Below, piece by piece: positions 55,069 through 63,644 of a stretch of 64,000 bases of DNA. The DNA is from DASQZK01 sp963763215 (GTDB lineage Bacteria; Bacteroidota; Bacteroidia; Bacteroidales; GCA-2748055). Every line of letters starts with the position of its first letter. The first letter of the stretch is position 1. The stretch covers positions 1-64,000 of the forward strand of contig CAVXNX010000022.1 of assembly GCA_963763215.1 (NCBI GenBank). The letters run 5' to 3'. Below the pieces are notes generated by a model. The model was given only the letters and a program-made list of their open reading frames with translations. It was not told the origin of the DNA and made no database searches. The position numbers and the translations under genes were made by a program.

Positions 55069-55665
55069 ATGGAACTTGATTTTGCAAAGATGAATGGCCT
55101 TCTGCCTGCCGTAATCCAGGATCCCGGCACCGGGAAGGTCCTGATGGTGGGTTTCATGAACGAAGAAGCCTACAGGAAAACCGAACAAACCGGACTGGTG
55201 ACCTTCTTCAGCCGCACGAAAAACAGGCTGTGGACAAAGGGGGAAGAGAGCGGTAACCATCTCGTGGTGAAGGAAATCATCCCCGATTGTGACCGCGACA
55301 CCCTCCTGATCAAGGCTTCCCCGGAAGGTCCCGTCTGCCATACGGGAAGTGACACCTGTTTCGATGAGGTGAATTCTTCCTCCAACCTGGAATTTCTCAA
55401 TGAACTTCAGAGCCTTATCGACACGCGGAAAACCGAAATGCCGGAAGGTTCATACACGACGAGCCTCTTTAAGCGGGGGATCAATAAAATAGCGCAGAAA
55501 GTGGGGGAGGAAGCCGTGGAACTCGTGATCGAAGCCAAAGATGATCACGACGACCTGTTCCTGAATGAAGCGGCCGACCTGGTGTACCATTTGCTCGTTC
55601 TTCTTTCGGCAAAAAATTACCGCCTCAATGATGTGGTGAAGATCCTGGAAGAGCGCCATCGGTAA
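55069..55665 (+). CDS. hisIE: bifunctional phosphoribosyl-AMP cyclohydrolase / phosphoribosyl-ATP pyrophosphatase
   Basis: A 198-residue fusion. The HisI part (1-105) has AVIQDPGTGKVLMVGFMNEEA, SRTKNRLWTKGEESGNHL and the zinc motif DCDRDTLLIKASPEGPVCHTG with Cys residues. The HisE part (about 110-198) has YTTSLFKRGINKIAQKVGEEAVELVIEAKD and NEAADLVYHLLVLL. The ATG at 55069 is chosen over an upstream TTG. It is the last gene of the operon, completing all enzymes from PRPP to histidine within the window except a separate HisZ, which is not needed. Confidence 0.94.
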   Translation: MELDFAKMNGLLPAVIQDPGTGKVLMVGFMNEEAYRKTEQTGLVTFFSRTKNRLWTKGEESGNHLVVKEIIPDCDRDTLLIKASPEGPVCHTGSDTCFDEVNSSSNLEFLNELQSLIDTRKTEMPEGSYTTSLFKRGINKIAQKVGEEAVELVIEAKDDHDDLFLNEAADLVYHLLVLLSAKNYRLNDVVKILEERHR

Positions 55666-55714
55666 GCGGGAAACACCGAACCCATTGAAAAGGGTGGCAA
55701 TCGCCCCAAAGCAA

Positions 55715-55820
55715 AAATCACAACGAAATTCCTCCGCCAGGATCCGGAAATCTCCGGAATATCTCTGGAACGGCTGCATCCTGAAGGGATACATCAGGAT
55801 GCGGAATTTCGTTGTGATTT
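55715..55820. ncRNA. 106-base three-way-junction element (structured RNA or palindromic repeat)
   Basis: Stem P1 is 18 perfect base pairs: AAATCACAACGAAATTCC (55715-55732) with its exact complement at 55803-55820. Inside are two further hairpins. P2: CCGCCAG (55734-55740) with CTGG/CGG (55765-55773), capped by GAT/ATC and CCGGA/TCCGG around an AATC loop. P3: GCATCCTGA (55776-55784) with TCAGGATGC (55794-55802), which abuts P1 directly. On the minus strand TTTTTGCTTT follows, so it could end transcription of the M13 peptidase gene, but it is far more elaborate than a terminator. Transcription is not shown. Confidence 0.6.
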
Positions 55821-55832
55821 GAAGACTTTTCT

Positions 55833-57863
55833 CTACCAGATCACCGCCCGTTTTTCAACGGGAAGATACATGGGAGAACTTTCCGGAATGTTGAAGGCAT
55901 CGTAAAATGCCTGGAGATTGGGCAGCGGTCCGTTTACCCGGAATCTGCCGAGCGAATGGACATCTTCCTTCGTCCTCCGGAGAATCTCCTTATCGGTGAT
56001 GTTCTGTGCCCAAAGGTGTGCATAAGCCAGGAAAAAGCGCTGTTCCGGGGTGAACCCATTGATGGTCTTTTCCGGCGGGTTCTTTTCCCAGGCTTTTCTG
56101 AGCGCTGTCAGGGAGATGTTCAGCCCTCCGAGATCGGCGATATTTTCACCGATGGTTAGAGCCCCGTTGGCCTTCGTGCTATCCAAAACATTGAAATGGT
56201 TGAATTCATCGATCAACACCTCTGCCCGTTTACTGAACCGGGCAGCGTCGTCATCGGTCCACCAGTCGCGCAGGTTGCCCACCTTGTCGTACTGCCTGCC
56301 CTGATCGTCGAAGCCATGGGTCATTTCATGACCGATCACCACACCGATGGCGCCGTAATTCACGGCATCGTCGGCATCGAGATAGAAGAACGGCGGCTGA
56401 AGAATGCCCGCCGGGAAAACAATCTCGTTCCGGTTTGGACTGTAATAGGCATTCACCGTTTGCGGCGTCATCCCCCAGTCGTTCGGATCGACCGGTTTAC
56501 CGATCTTATTGACCTCATATAGGAAGTTGAAGTGGGAGGCCCGTTTCATGTTCTGGTAATACGAATCGTCCTTTACCTCCAGGTCCGAATAATCGCGCCA
56601 AACGTCGGGATAGCCGATTTTGACATGGATGGCGGCGAGTTTCTCAAGAGCCTGTTCCTTGGTGGTGTCGCTCATCCATTCGAGATTTTTGATCCGCTCG
56701 CCGAGCGCCAGTTTCAGGTTGTTGACGAGGTCGAGCATCCGTTCTTTGGCTTCGGGCGGGAAATGTTTCTTCACGAACATCTGACCAATGGCTTCACCCA
56801 GGGCGAAATCTTCGGACTGCAGGACCCTTTTCCAACGGGGCTGGTTGACCTGGCGTCCGGAAAGGTATTTGCCGTAAAAATCAAAATGGGCGGCGACCAG
56901 GTCGGAACTCAGGTAAGGCGCAGCGTTGTTGATCACGTTCCACCTGAGGTAGACTTTCCAGTCGTCCACGGGAATGTCGGTCATCATGGCACTGACTTCC
57001 TTAAAAAACAGGGGTTCTTCGATATTGATCTCCTGGAGCCCGGAGAGTCCCAGCGTATTGAGATAACCGTCCCAGTTGAATTGCGGGCTGAGCTTTTCGA
57101 GGTCCGCAATGGCCATCTTGTTGTAGGTGGCATGCGGGTCGCGCCGCTCGAGCCTGGTCATGGAAGCATTTGCCAGGCGGGTTTCCATGTTCATGATGAG
57201 AGCGGCATCGGCCTCTGCCCGGCCGGTGGTTTCTCCCGAAAGGGTCAGCATCTGCACGATGTATTTCTGGTATGTTTCCCGGATTTCCCTGGCCTTGGGA
57301 TCCTGGTCGCGGTAATAATCCACATCGGTCAGACCCAGGCCCCCTTGTTCAAGGTTGGCGATCATCATTCCGCTGTTCTTGCTGTCGGGGGAACCATAAA
57401 AATTGAAGAGCACCGAATTTTCGCCGGTGTGCCAGAGGGCGATCAGATCCTGGAGGTCCAGGATGGTTCGGGCAGCGTCGATCCGGGAAAAATCGGACTG
57501 AAGAGGGGTGAGTCCCTCTTTCTCAATGGTCACCGTATCCATGCCGGTATTGAAGAAGGTTCCGACTTTCTCTTCGATACTGCCCTCCGCATTCTGTCCG
57601 GAAGCGGCTTCCTCAATTAGGCTCCGGAGCATTTTCCGGTTTTCTTCAGCCAGGACGTCAAACGTACCGTAACGGCTGAATTCTCCGGGAATCGGATGGG
57701 TTCTGATCCAGCCTCCGTTCGCGTACCGGTAAAAATCATCCCCGGGTTGTACCGAGGTGTCAAGGTTTGCTTTATCTAATGCCATATCTTTTTTTGTCGA
57801 ACAACTGTAGGTGGCAAACATGCCGGTCAATAAAAAGAAAAGAAAGGCTTGTTTCATGCTCAT
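55833..57863 (-). CDS. M13 family metallopeptidase (neprilysin/PepO type)
   Basis: A 676-residue zinc peptidase with a signal ending in TYSC (lipobox; cysteine near residue 21), so probably a lipid-anchored periplasmic or surface enzyme. Zinc motifs HEMTHGFDDQG near residue 510 and ENIADLGG near residue 570 are intact, as are the substrate-binding NAYYSPNRNEIVFPAGILQPPFF near residue 465 and the closing RVNGPLPNLQAFYDAF. It cleaves small peptides. It follows rocD by 4 bases on the same strand and is likely co-transcribed. Confidence 0.93.
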   Translation of the reverse strand: MSMKQAFLFFLLTGMFATYSCSTKKDMALDKANLDTSVQPGDDFYRYANGGWIRTHPIPGEFSRYGTFDVLAEENRKMLRSLIEEAASGQNAEGSIEEKVGTFFNTGMDTVTIEKEGLTPLQSDFSRIDAARTILDLQDLIALWHTGENSVLFNFYGSPDSKNSGMMIANLEQGGLGLTDVDYYRDQDPKAREIRETYQKYIVQMLTLSGETTGRAEADAALIMNMETRLANASMTRLERRDPHATYNKMAIADLEKLSPQFNWDGYLNTLGLSGLQEINIEEPLFFKEVSAMMTDIPVDDWKVYLRWNVINNAAPYLSSDLVAAHFDFYGKYLSGRQVNQPRWKRVLQSEDFALGEAIGQMFVKKHFPPEAKERMLDLVNNLKLALGERIKNLEWMSDTTKEQALEKLAAIHVKIGYPDVWRDYSDLEVKDDSYYQNMKRASHFNFLYEVNKIGKPVDPNDWGMTPQTVNAYYSPNRNEIVFPAGILQPPFFYLDADDAVNYGAIGVVIGHEMTHGFDDQGRQYDKVGNLRDWWTDDDAARFSKRAEVLIDEFNHFNVLDSTKANGALTIGENIADLGGLNISLTALRKAWEKNPPEKTINGFTPEQRFFLAYAHLWAQNITDKEILRRTKEDVHSLGRFRVNGPLPNLQAFYDAFNIPESSPMYLPVEKRAVIW

Positions 57864-57867
57864 GTGA

Positions 57868-59079
57868 TTAATTAAACTGAGTTAACGTTTTGACGATGAT
57901 ACCGATGGCTTCCGTAAGCTGTTCACGGGTAATCACCAGGGGAGGGGCAAAACGGATGATATGATCGTGTGTGGGTTTGGCAAGAAGTCCGTTATCTTTC
58001 AGCGCCAGGCAGACGTCCCAGGCGGTTTTGCCGTTTTTGGGACGGATCACCACGGCGTTCAGCAGGCCTTTTCCCCTGACGGTTTCGATCATGTCCGATT
58101 TCACCTTGCTCAGCTCGGACCGGAAATATTGTCCAAGGTTCGCCGCGTTTTCGGCCAGTTTTTCATCCCGGATGACCGAGAGGGCCTCAATGGCCACCTT
58201 GGCTGCCACCGGGTTTCCACCGAACGTGGATCCGTGTTCGCCCGGGCGGATCGTCAGCATGATGTCGTCGTCGGCCAGCACGGCTGAGACAGGGTAGACT
58301 CCCCCTGAAATGGCTTTGCCGAGGATCAGGATGTCGGGGCGCACGCCTTCATGATCACAGGCGAGGAGTTTTCCGGTCCGGGCAATGCCGGTCTGAACCT
58401 CATCGGCAATGAAAAGGACATTTTTGGCCTTGCAGAGGTCGTATGCTTTTTTGAGGTAGCCGTCTTCGGGGACATAAACCCCGGCTTCACCCTGGATGGG
58501 TTCGACGAGGAAACCGGCGACGTCGGGATCTTCAAGGGCTTTCTCCAGTGCGGGAATGTCGTTGTAGGGGATCTTGATGAATCCTGGCGTGAAAGGCCCG
58601 TAGTCTTTAAACGCATCCGGATCGGTCGACATCGAAACGATGGTGATCGTCCTGCCATGAAAATTGCCTTCGCAGACGATGATCTTTGCCTGGTTTTCCC
58701 TGATGCCTTTCTTCTGGTAGCCCCATTTGCGACACAGCTTGATGGCCGTTTCATCCCCTTCAGCCCCTGAATTCATGGGTAAAACCTTATCGTATCCGAA
58801 ATATTTTGTGACGAATTCTTCGTATTCACCAAGGACTGAATTGTAAAAGGCCCTTGAGGTGAGCGCGAGTTTTTTGGCCTGTCCAACCATGGCATTAATG
58901 ATCCGCGGATGGCAGTGACCCTGGTTCACAGCTGAATAAGCCGAGAGAAAATCAAAATAGCGTTTTCCTTCCACATCCCATACATAGACGCCTTCGCCTT
59001 TGTCAAGTACAACCGGGAGCGGGTGATAATTATGAGCACCATACTTATCCTCACGTGCAATGTAATCCTTGCTGTTCAT
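57868..59079 (-). CDS. rocD: ornithine aminotransferase
   Basis: A 403-residue class III PLP aminotransferase converting ornithine and 2-oxoglutarate to glutamate semialdehyde and glutamate. Family motifs: AREDKYGAHNYHPLPVVLDKGEG near residue 8, FLSAYSAVNQGHCHP near residue 44, PMNSGAEGDETAIKLCRKWGY near residue 100, ILGKAISGGVYPVSAVL with the PLP lysine near residue 254, and GEHGSTFGGNPVA near residue 278. The family usually has NTGAEAVETA where this protein has NSGAEGDETA. It heads a two-gene unit with the M13 peptidase; arginine or ornithine catabolism is the likely role. Confidence 0.92.
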   Translation of the reverse strand: MNSKDYIAREDKYGAHNYHPLPVVLDKGEGVYVWDVEGKRYFDFLSAYSAVNQGHCHPRIINAMVGQAKKLALTSRAFYNSVLGEYEEFVTKYFGYDKVLPMNSGAEGDETAIKLCRKWGYQKKGIRENQAKIIVCEGNFHGRTITIVSMSTDPDAFKDYGPFTPGFIKIPYNDIPALEKALEDPDVAGFLVEPIQGEAGVYVPEDGYLKKAYDLCKAKNVLFIADEVQTGIARTGKLLACDHEGVRPDILILGKAISGGVYPVSAVLADDDIMLTIRPGEHGSTFGGNPVAAKVAIEALSVIRDEKLAENAANLGQYFRSELSKVKSDMIETVRGKGLLNAVVIRPKNGKTAWDVCLALKDNGLLAKPTHDHIIRFAPPLVITREQLTEAIGIIVKTLTQFN

Positions 59080-59116
59080 TCCTGATGATTATTAATGGTT
59101 AATGGATTAAAAAGGT

Positions 59117-59124
59117 CAAAAATA
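59117..59124 (-). promoter_or_regulatory. Bacteroidota -7 element ahead of rocD
   Basis: On the minus strand TATTTTTG fits TAnnTTTG, 37 bases upstream of the rocD ATG. Confidence 0.45.
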
Positions 59125-59298
59125 AGGGAAACATTTCAGAAAAAAGACGAATCCGGAAAAAATCCTGCGCTTCCGGGCATGATCTTGAGCAGGGAGACCG
59201 GATGAGTGATGATTCGGTGCTTTGGACTGCCGGGAATAAAGGATGCAGCGCCCAGTTTCATCGTGCGTCCACCCCGTCAGCTGATCCGTTGCCCGAGT

Positions 59299-61761
59299 TT
59301 AGAATTTGGCCATCAGTTTGACATTGAAAAGCCGTGAAGTGAGATAGTTGGGCACCCCGAATACCGACGCCTCGTTGTCCTGGTTCGAAACGGTCTGTAC
59401 CCAGAGATATGAAACGGTGTTGTTGATGCCGAACAGGTTGAGAATCTCGGCACTGATCCAGGCGTCTTTGAGAAACCTCAGCGGGTTCCCGGCACTCAGC
59501 TCTGTGCCCTCTTTTTTCAGGACTTTTGAAAAGCCGATGTCCACACGCCGGTAGGGCGGAAGCCTGTAAACCTGGTCATACCTGTCCCTGGAGGGTGAAC
59601 TGTAAGGCAGCCTCGAACCGTAAAGAAAATTCAGGTGGACCTTGATGTCGGGATTGTTGGGGAAGTAATCCTGGAAGTACAGACCGAAGTTCACCAGTTG
59701 GTCGGTGGGACGGGGATAATAACCCGGGTAGATCACCTTCCGGTCGCCATTGTCGTCAACCTGGAGGTACGAATCGTTGCGGATATCCTCACGGGTCCGC
59801 ATGAACGAAAGGCTCACCCAGGACTCCGCTCCCCTGACGAATTCGCCGTTGAGCTTGAAATCAATACCGGTGGCATAGCCTTTGGCCAGGTTTTGCCCGG
59901 CGTAACGGATCCGCACATTGTCGATCTTGTAAGGCACGAGGTGATCAAGGTACTTGTAGTATAATTCGCTGGTGAATTTGAACGGTCGCTCCCATGCCGA
60001 GAAGATGTAATCGCCGCCCAGCACGAAGTGGATCGATTCCTGGGCTTTCAATGCGGTGTTGACCCTGCCGGAAGGTTCCCGCATCTCCTTGTAAAACGGA
60101 GGCTGGTAATAAACGCCCGAGGAGAGATGGAACATGATGTCGTGGTCCCATGCGGGTTTCATGCTGAATGAAGCCCGGGGGCTGAAAAGGAACTGCCCGT
60201 TCAGCCAGAGGTAGGTGGCACGTGCACCTGCCGTGATGTAATATTCGTTGCTATTTCCTTTGAAGCCCCAGGTGTCCTGGACAAAGCCCGAAAGCTTCGA
60301 ATTGTTGATGTGGTTGTTGGCCTTGATCAGATCCCAGACCCTGACGCTGTCGCCAAGGTTAGGCATCGAAAATCCGGCTGAATCGATGTACTGCCATTCA
60401 CTCAGTTGATCAAAAATCCGGTCGTATTCGAATTTGGTCCCCCATTTCACCTTGTGTCTCAATCCGTTGTATTCGCCGATGTGGGAAGCGGAATAGACAT
60501 AGGCATTGAGGAAGTTACGGGCATGGTTCAGGAAGGTACCCACCCCGATATTCAGAATGCTGTCGCCGTAGGTTTTGGAACCAACCGTATTGTCGAGTTC
60601 GTTGATGAGATATTGCCCGAGAATATCGAAGCGCTCCGATTCAATGGTTGAAAAGGCACTCCCGATGAATTTCAGCTTCACATCGCGTGAAGGCTTGTAG
60701 GTCAGGGAGGTGGCGCCGAAATAGGTATCGAACCGGTCAACCTCATTTCCATCGAAATAGATGACCAGGTTGTAGGGCTGTCTGGACGTGCCGAACTCTG
60801 TTGTCCGCGTTTCGGGAATAAACCGGTACTGGTTCACGGCCACATTTCCCAGCACGCTGAGATCGAGCTTCGCGGACAGCTTGTAGGTAAGTAGTCCCTG
60901 GAAGTCGCTGAACCGGGGCTTATATTCCCCCTTGGTCTCCAGGCTTTTCAGAAGATATGAAGTGGTCTTGTAACGGAAACCGCCCAGGAAAGTCAGCTTG
61001 TGGTTTTTCGAGATTCCCTCCAGGTGAGCCGACCCGCCCAGGAGACTCATCGCTACTGATCCGCCGAATTTCTGCGGGGTGCGGTAGGTGATATCCAGGA
61101 CCGACGACATCTTGTCGCCGAAACGGGCATCAAAGCCGCCTGCAGAAAAACGGATGGAGGAAACCAGGTCCGAATTGATGAAACTCAGCCCTTCCTGCTG
61201 CCCCGACCGCACGAGGAACGGACGGTAGATCTCGATATCGTTGACGTAAACGAGATTTTCGTCGAAATTGCCGCCTCTCACCGAATATTGGTTGCTGAGC
61301 TCATTGTTCGACGAAACGCCTGGCAGCGTCTTGATGATCGACTCGATCGATCCGGTGGCCGTAGGGACCAGGTTGAACGACTTGAGATCGATGGTCCGGA
61401 GTGTTGTCGCCCGTTCCTGCCGGGCGCTCACCGATACCTCATCGAATTCCCTGACATCGGTCTTCAGGACAACGTCCAGTTTCTTCTCCGGCGCATCGAC
61501 CTTGACCTCCATCGACGTGGTTTGGTAACCGATACAGGAAAAAACCAGGGTGATGGCCTGGCCGGAAGGGATGGTCAGGTGGTAGTCGCCGTCGCGGTCG
61601 GTCATGGTGCCTGTTTTTGTGCCTTTGACCGCAACATTGGCAAGAAAAACGGGGTCACCTTTGTCATCACTGACCGTACCGCTCACTTCCGACTGGGCAT
61701 GTCCGTTCAGGGAGAATAATGAGAGAAGCAACAGCAGGAATATGGTTCTGGTTTCGTTCAT
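59299..61761 (-). CDS. TonB-dependent receptor with N-terminal carboxypeptidase-regulatory domain
   Basis: An 820-residue outer-membrane receptor. Signal peptide to about residue 22 (ending GHAQ), CarboxypepD_reg-like domain (about 23-110; VSGTVSDDKGDPVFLANVAVKGT), plug (about 115-225; IESIIKTLPGVSSNNELSNQYSVRGGNFDENLVYVNDIEIYRP) and a 22-strand barrel to the terminal F. No SusD partner is adjacent, so a siderophore, vitamin or peptide is as likely as a glycan. A small exported protein with a similar regulatory domain lies upstream on the same strand, separated by 60 bases. Confidence 0.92.
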   Translation of the reverse strand: MNETRTIFLLLLLSLFSLNGHAQSEVSGTVSDDKGDPVFLANVAVKGTKTGTMTDRDGDYHLTIPSGQAITLVFSCIGYQTTSMEVKVDAPEKKLDVVLKTDVREFDEVSVSARQERATTLRTIDLKSFNLVPTATGSIESIIKTLPGVSSNNELSNQYSVRGGNFDENLVYVNDIEIYRPFLVRSGQQEGLSFINSDLVSSIRFSAGGFDARFGDKMSSVLDITYRTPQKFGGSVAMSLLGGSAHLEGISKNHKLTFLGGFRYKTTSYLLKSLETKGEYKPRFSDFQGLLTYKLSAKLDLSVLGNVAVNQYRFIPETRTTEFGTSRQPYNLVIYFDGNEVDRFDTYFGATSLTYKPSRDVKLKFIGSAFSTIESERFDILGQYLINELDNTVGSKTYGDSILNIGVGTFLNHARNFLNAYVYSASHIGEYNGLRHKVKWGTKFEYDRIFDQLSEWQYIDSAGFSMPNLGDSVRVWDLIKANNHINNSKLSGFVQDTWGFKGNSNEYYITAGARATYLWLNGQFLFSPRASFSMKPAWDHDIMFHLSSGVYYQPPFYKEMREPSGRVNTALKAQESIHFVLGGDYIFSAWERPFKFTSELYYKYLDHLVPYKIDNVRIRYAGQNLAKGYATGIDFKLNGEFVRGAESWVSLSFMRTREDIRNDSYLQVDDNGDRKVIYPGYYPRPTDQLVNFGLYFQDYFPNNPDIKVHLNFLYGSRLPYSSPSRDRYDQVYRLPPYRRVDIGFSKVLKKEGTELSAGNPLRFLKDAWISAEILNLFGINNTVSYLWVQTVSNQDNEASVFGVPNYLTSRLFNVKLMAKF

Positions 61762-61821
61762 AGACAGCTGTTGACTAAAACTGGATATTCCCTGAAAAAT
61801 TGTGCAATTTGAACCGGGAAT

Positions 61822-62460
61822 TTATTTCTTTTCCTTATTACTCTTGAAATCCCCGTTCTTGAGTGCCTGGAAAAACTTGGCCCAGTTAAACGGATTGAGG
61901 ATCGGAATGGTCGGGTATTGTCCGTTGTAATAAAGCTTCTCGTACTGCTGGTTCATGGCATTTTTATAGGAAAGGTCGGCGTCGGGTTCGAAATCCATAT
62001 TCAGTTGCGCCTTGATGACTTCGATGTTCCTGACGGCATTTTTTTGGTCCTGATCCTGCAGGTCCAGGTTCAGGAACGCCACCTTGAAATCTTCGTATGT
62101 TTTCCAGGGGAAGATCTTTACCTCCGCCAGGTGGATCGTGTCATTGAGCATGTAAACGTCACGCGGGTAGTGGCGTGTTTTGATGGTGTCGGGAATCAGC
62201 ACCAGGGTATTTTTATACCCGATGCTCCGGAAAAGGATACTGTCGTCGGGGGTGACAATAAAGGAAAAGATTCCTTCTGAATTGCTTGTCGTGCCTGTTC
62301 TTCGGTTAATGTTGATGATATGGACATTGGGAACGGGTTCATATTTGAGGTTCCTGATGACACCCGAAAACTGGATCAGGGTGTCCTGTTTGCTCTGACC
62401 GGAAACAGTTGCCGCAAAAAGCACACAAACCAGGGATATCAGAAGCGTTCTAAAGCTCAT
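61822..62460 (-). CDS. exported carboxypeptidase-regulatory-like domain protein
   Basis: A 212-residue protein with a signal peptide (to about residue 22) and a CarboxypepD_reg-like beta-sandwich (about 28-110; IRNLKYEPVPNVHIININRRTGTTSNSEGIFSFIV, then ILFRSIGYKNTLVLIP). A C-terminal charged helical part of about 90 residues follows (YEDFKVAFLNLDLQDQDQKN). It is likely periplasmic and lies upstream of the TonB receptor on the same strand, so it may assist it. No enzyme motif is present. Confidence 0.75.
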   Translation of the reverse strand: MSFRTLLISLVCVLFAATVSGQSKQDTLIQFSGVIRNLKYEPVPNVHIININRRTGTTSNSEGIFSFIVTPDDSILFRSIGYKNTLVLIPDTIKTRHYPRDVYMLNDTIHLAEVKIFPWKTYEDFKVAFLNLDLQDQDQKNAVRNIEVIKAQLNMDFEPDADLSYKNAMNQQYEKLYYNGQYPTIPILNPFNWAKFFQALKNGDFKSNKEKK

Positions 62461-62700
62461 GGGATGCGCTTGAATAATTGAGATCTAAAAATAGATAAAA
62501 AAACTCTTGTGTCCGGTAAAAAAGAAAAATTAACTTTTGATCGATGACGTTTAATGCTACATATTTTAAAAAAATAACGTTTGCCGCGGGTATTTGTTGG
62601 AAAGGAGGGAAGAGTTCTCCCGTTCACTTCCAACATATCGGCCTTTTCCGTGTTATGCGGTAATGTACCGCGGCTTTATGAATACTAAATCCGTATTTGA

Positions 62701-62966
62701 CGATGATTGAACAAAAAGAGATCACCCTGTCGCCCAAAGGGAAAGGTTTTCATCTGATCACCAGGGAGATCGAAAATGCCCTTTCTTCCCTTCCTGAAAA
62801 AGGGCTGGTAAATCTGCTGTTAAAGCACACTTCGGCAGGCATCACCCTTAACGAAAATGCCGATCCCTCCGTGAGAAGGGATTTTGAGCATTTCATAAAC
62901 AAGCTTGTCCCCGAGAATGACCCGGTCTACACCCACACCATGGAGGGTGACGACGATATATCATAG
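62701..62966 (+). pseudogene. truncated YjbQ family gene (resident copy)
   Basis: The first 86 residues match the YjbQ/UPF0047 fold (QKEITLSPKGKGFHLIT, LLLKHTSAGITLNENADPSVRRDFEHFINKLVPEND), but the homology stops at GDDDIS, where the complete family continues with PAHLKSS and a strand rich in His and Glu. About 50 residues, including the C-terminal active-site His region, are missing. The break falls at an AT-rich palindrome, TTAATATATATTAA at 62967-62980. A complete second copy lies convergent and close by. The truncated product is unlikely to be functional. Confidence 0.72.
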
Positions 62967-62989
62967 TTAATATATATTAATACATATCG
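62954..62989. repeat. AT-rich palindrome at the yjbQ break
   Basis: TTAATATATATTAA (62967-62980) is a perfect 14-base palindrome, flanked by CGATAT (62954-62959) and its complement ATATCG (62984-62989). It lies exactly at the end of the truncated gene and marks a shift to AT-richer DNA. Confidence 0.55.
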
Positions 62990-63023
62990 TATAATTTCTT
63001 AATTCACACATCCACAGGTGGTT

Positions 63024-63434
63024 CTAACCGATAATCGTTGCAATAATCTTCCTACTCCCACCGTGATTTCGAAATTCACATAGATAAATCCCCTGCCAAG
63101 TACCCAAATTCAGACGGTGATTTGTAATGGGGATGGTCAGTTCTGCTCCAAATACTGAACTCTTTAGATGTGCAGGAAGGTCGTCACTGCCTTCAAATAC
63201 GTGTGTGTACACTGGATGGTTTTCTGGTATAAGTATATTCATGAAACTCTCGAAATCTGTCCGTACTGACGGGTCAGCATTCTCATTTAATGTTAACCCT
63301 GCTGATGTGTGTTTTATTAGCAAATGAACCAATCCAGTCTCAGGTAATTCGGGAAGTTGTTGTTCAATTATATGCGTTATTAAATGAAATCCACGTGAAT
63401 AACCGCTTAGTCTTATTTCGGTTTGTGTAATCAT
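63024..63434 (-). CDS. YjbQ family protein (complete)
   Basis: A complete 136-residue YjbQ/UPF0047 protein, about the usual length, with KHTSAGLTLNENADPSVRTDF near residue 43, HVFEGSDDLPAHLKSS near residue 78 and the closing TWQGIYLCEFRNHGGSRKIIATIIG. Homologues have been linked to thiamine-phosphate-synthase activity, but the physiological role is unsettled. It is related to, but clearly different in sequence from, the truncated copy upstream, and its codon use is AT-richer than the rest of the window. A 210-base spacer to the next reading frame shows nothing recognisable. Confidence 0.85.
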   Translation of the reverse strand: MITQTEIRLSGYSRGFHLITHIIEQQLPELPETGLVHLLIKHTSAGLTLNENADPSVRTDFESFMNILIPENHPVYTHVFEGSDDLPAHLKSSVFGAELTIPITNHRLNLGTWQGIYLCEFRNHGGSRKIIATIIG

Positions 63435-63644
63435 GAACTGTATTTTTTATATTCAGGTTCTTACAAATTTCAATTAATTTTTCCAGAATTTTTTTGACCC
63501 CGCTTAATCACCTGTGTATCACCCACATAGGTATATTAATATTGCATGTGTCACTTCAAGAAGTCTTGGATACGCTGATTATCAATTGATTACGTGGGGG
63601 CGGGGATGGTGGTACTGGATAGGTCAAAGTAATACGGGGGGGGG

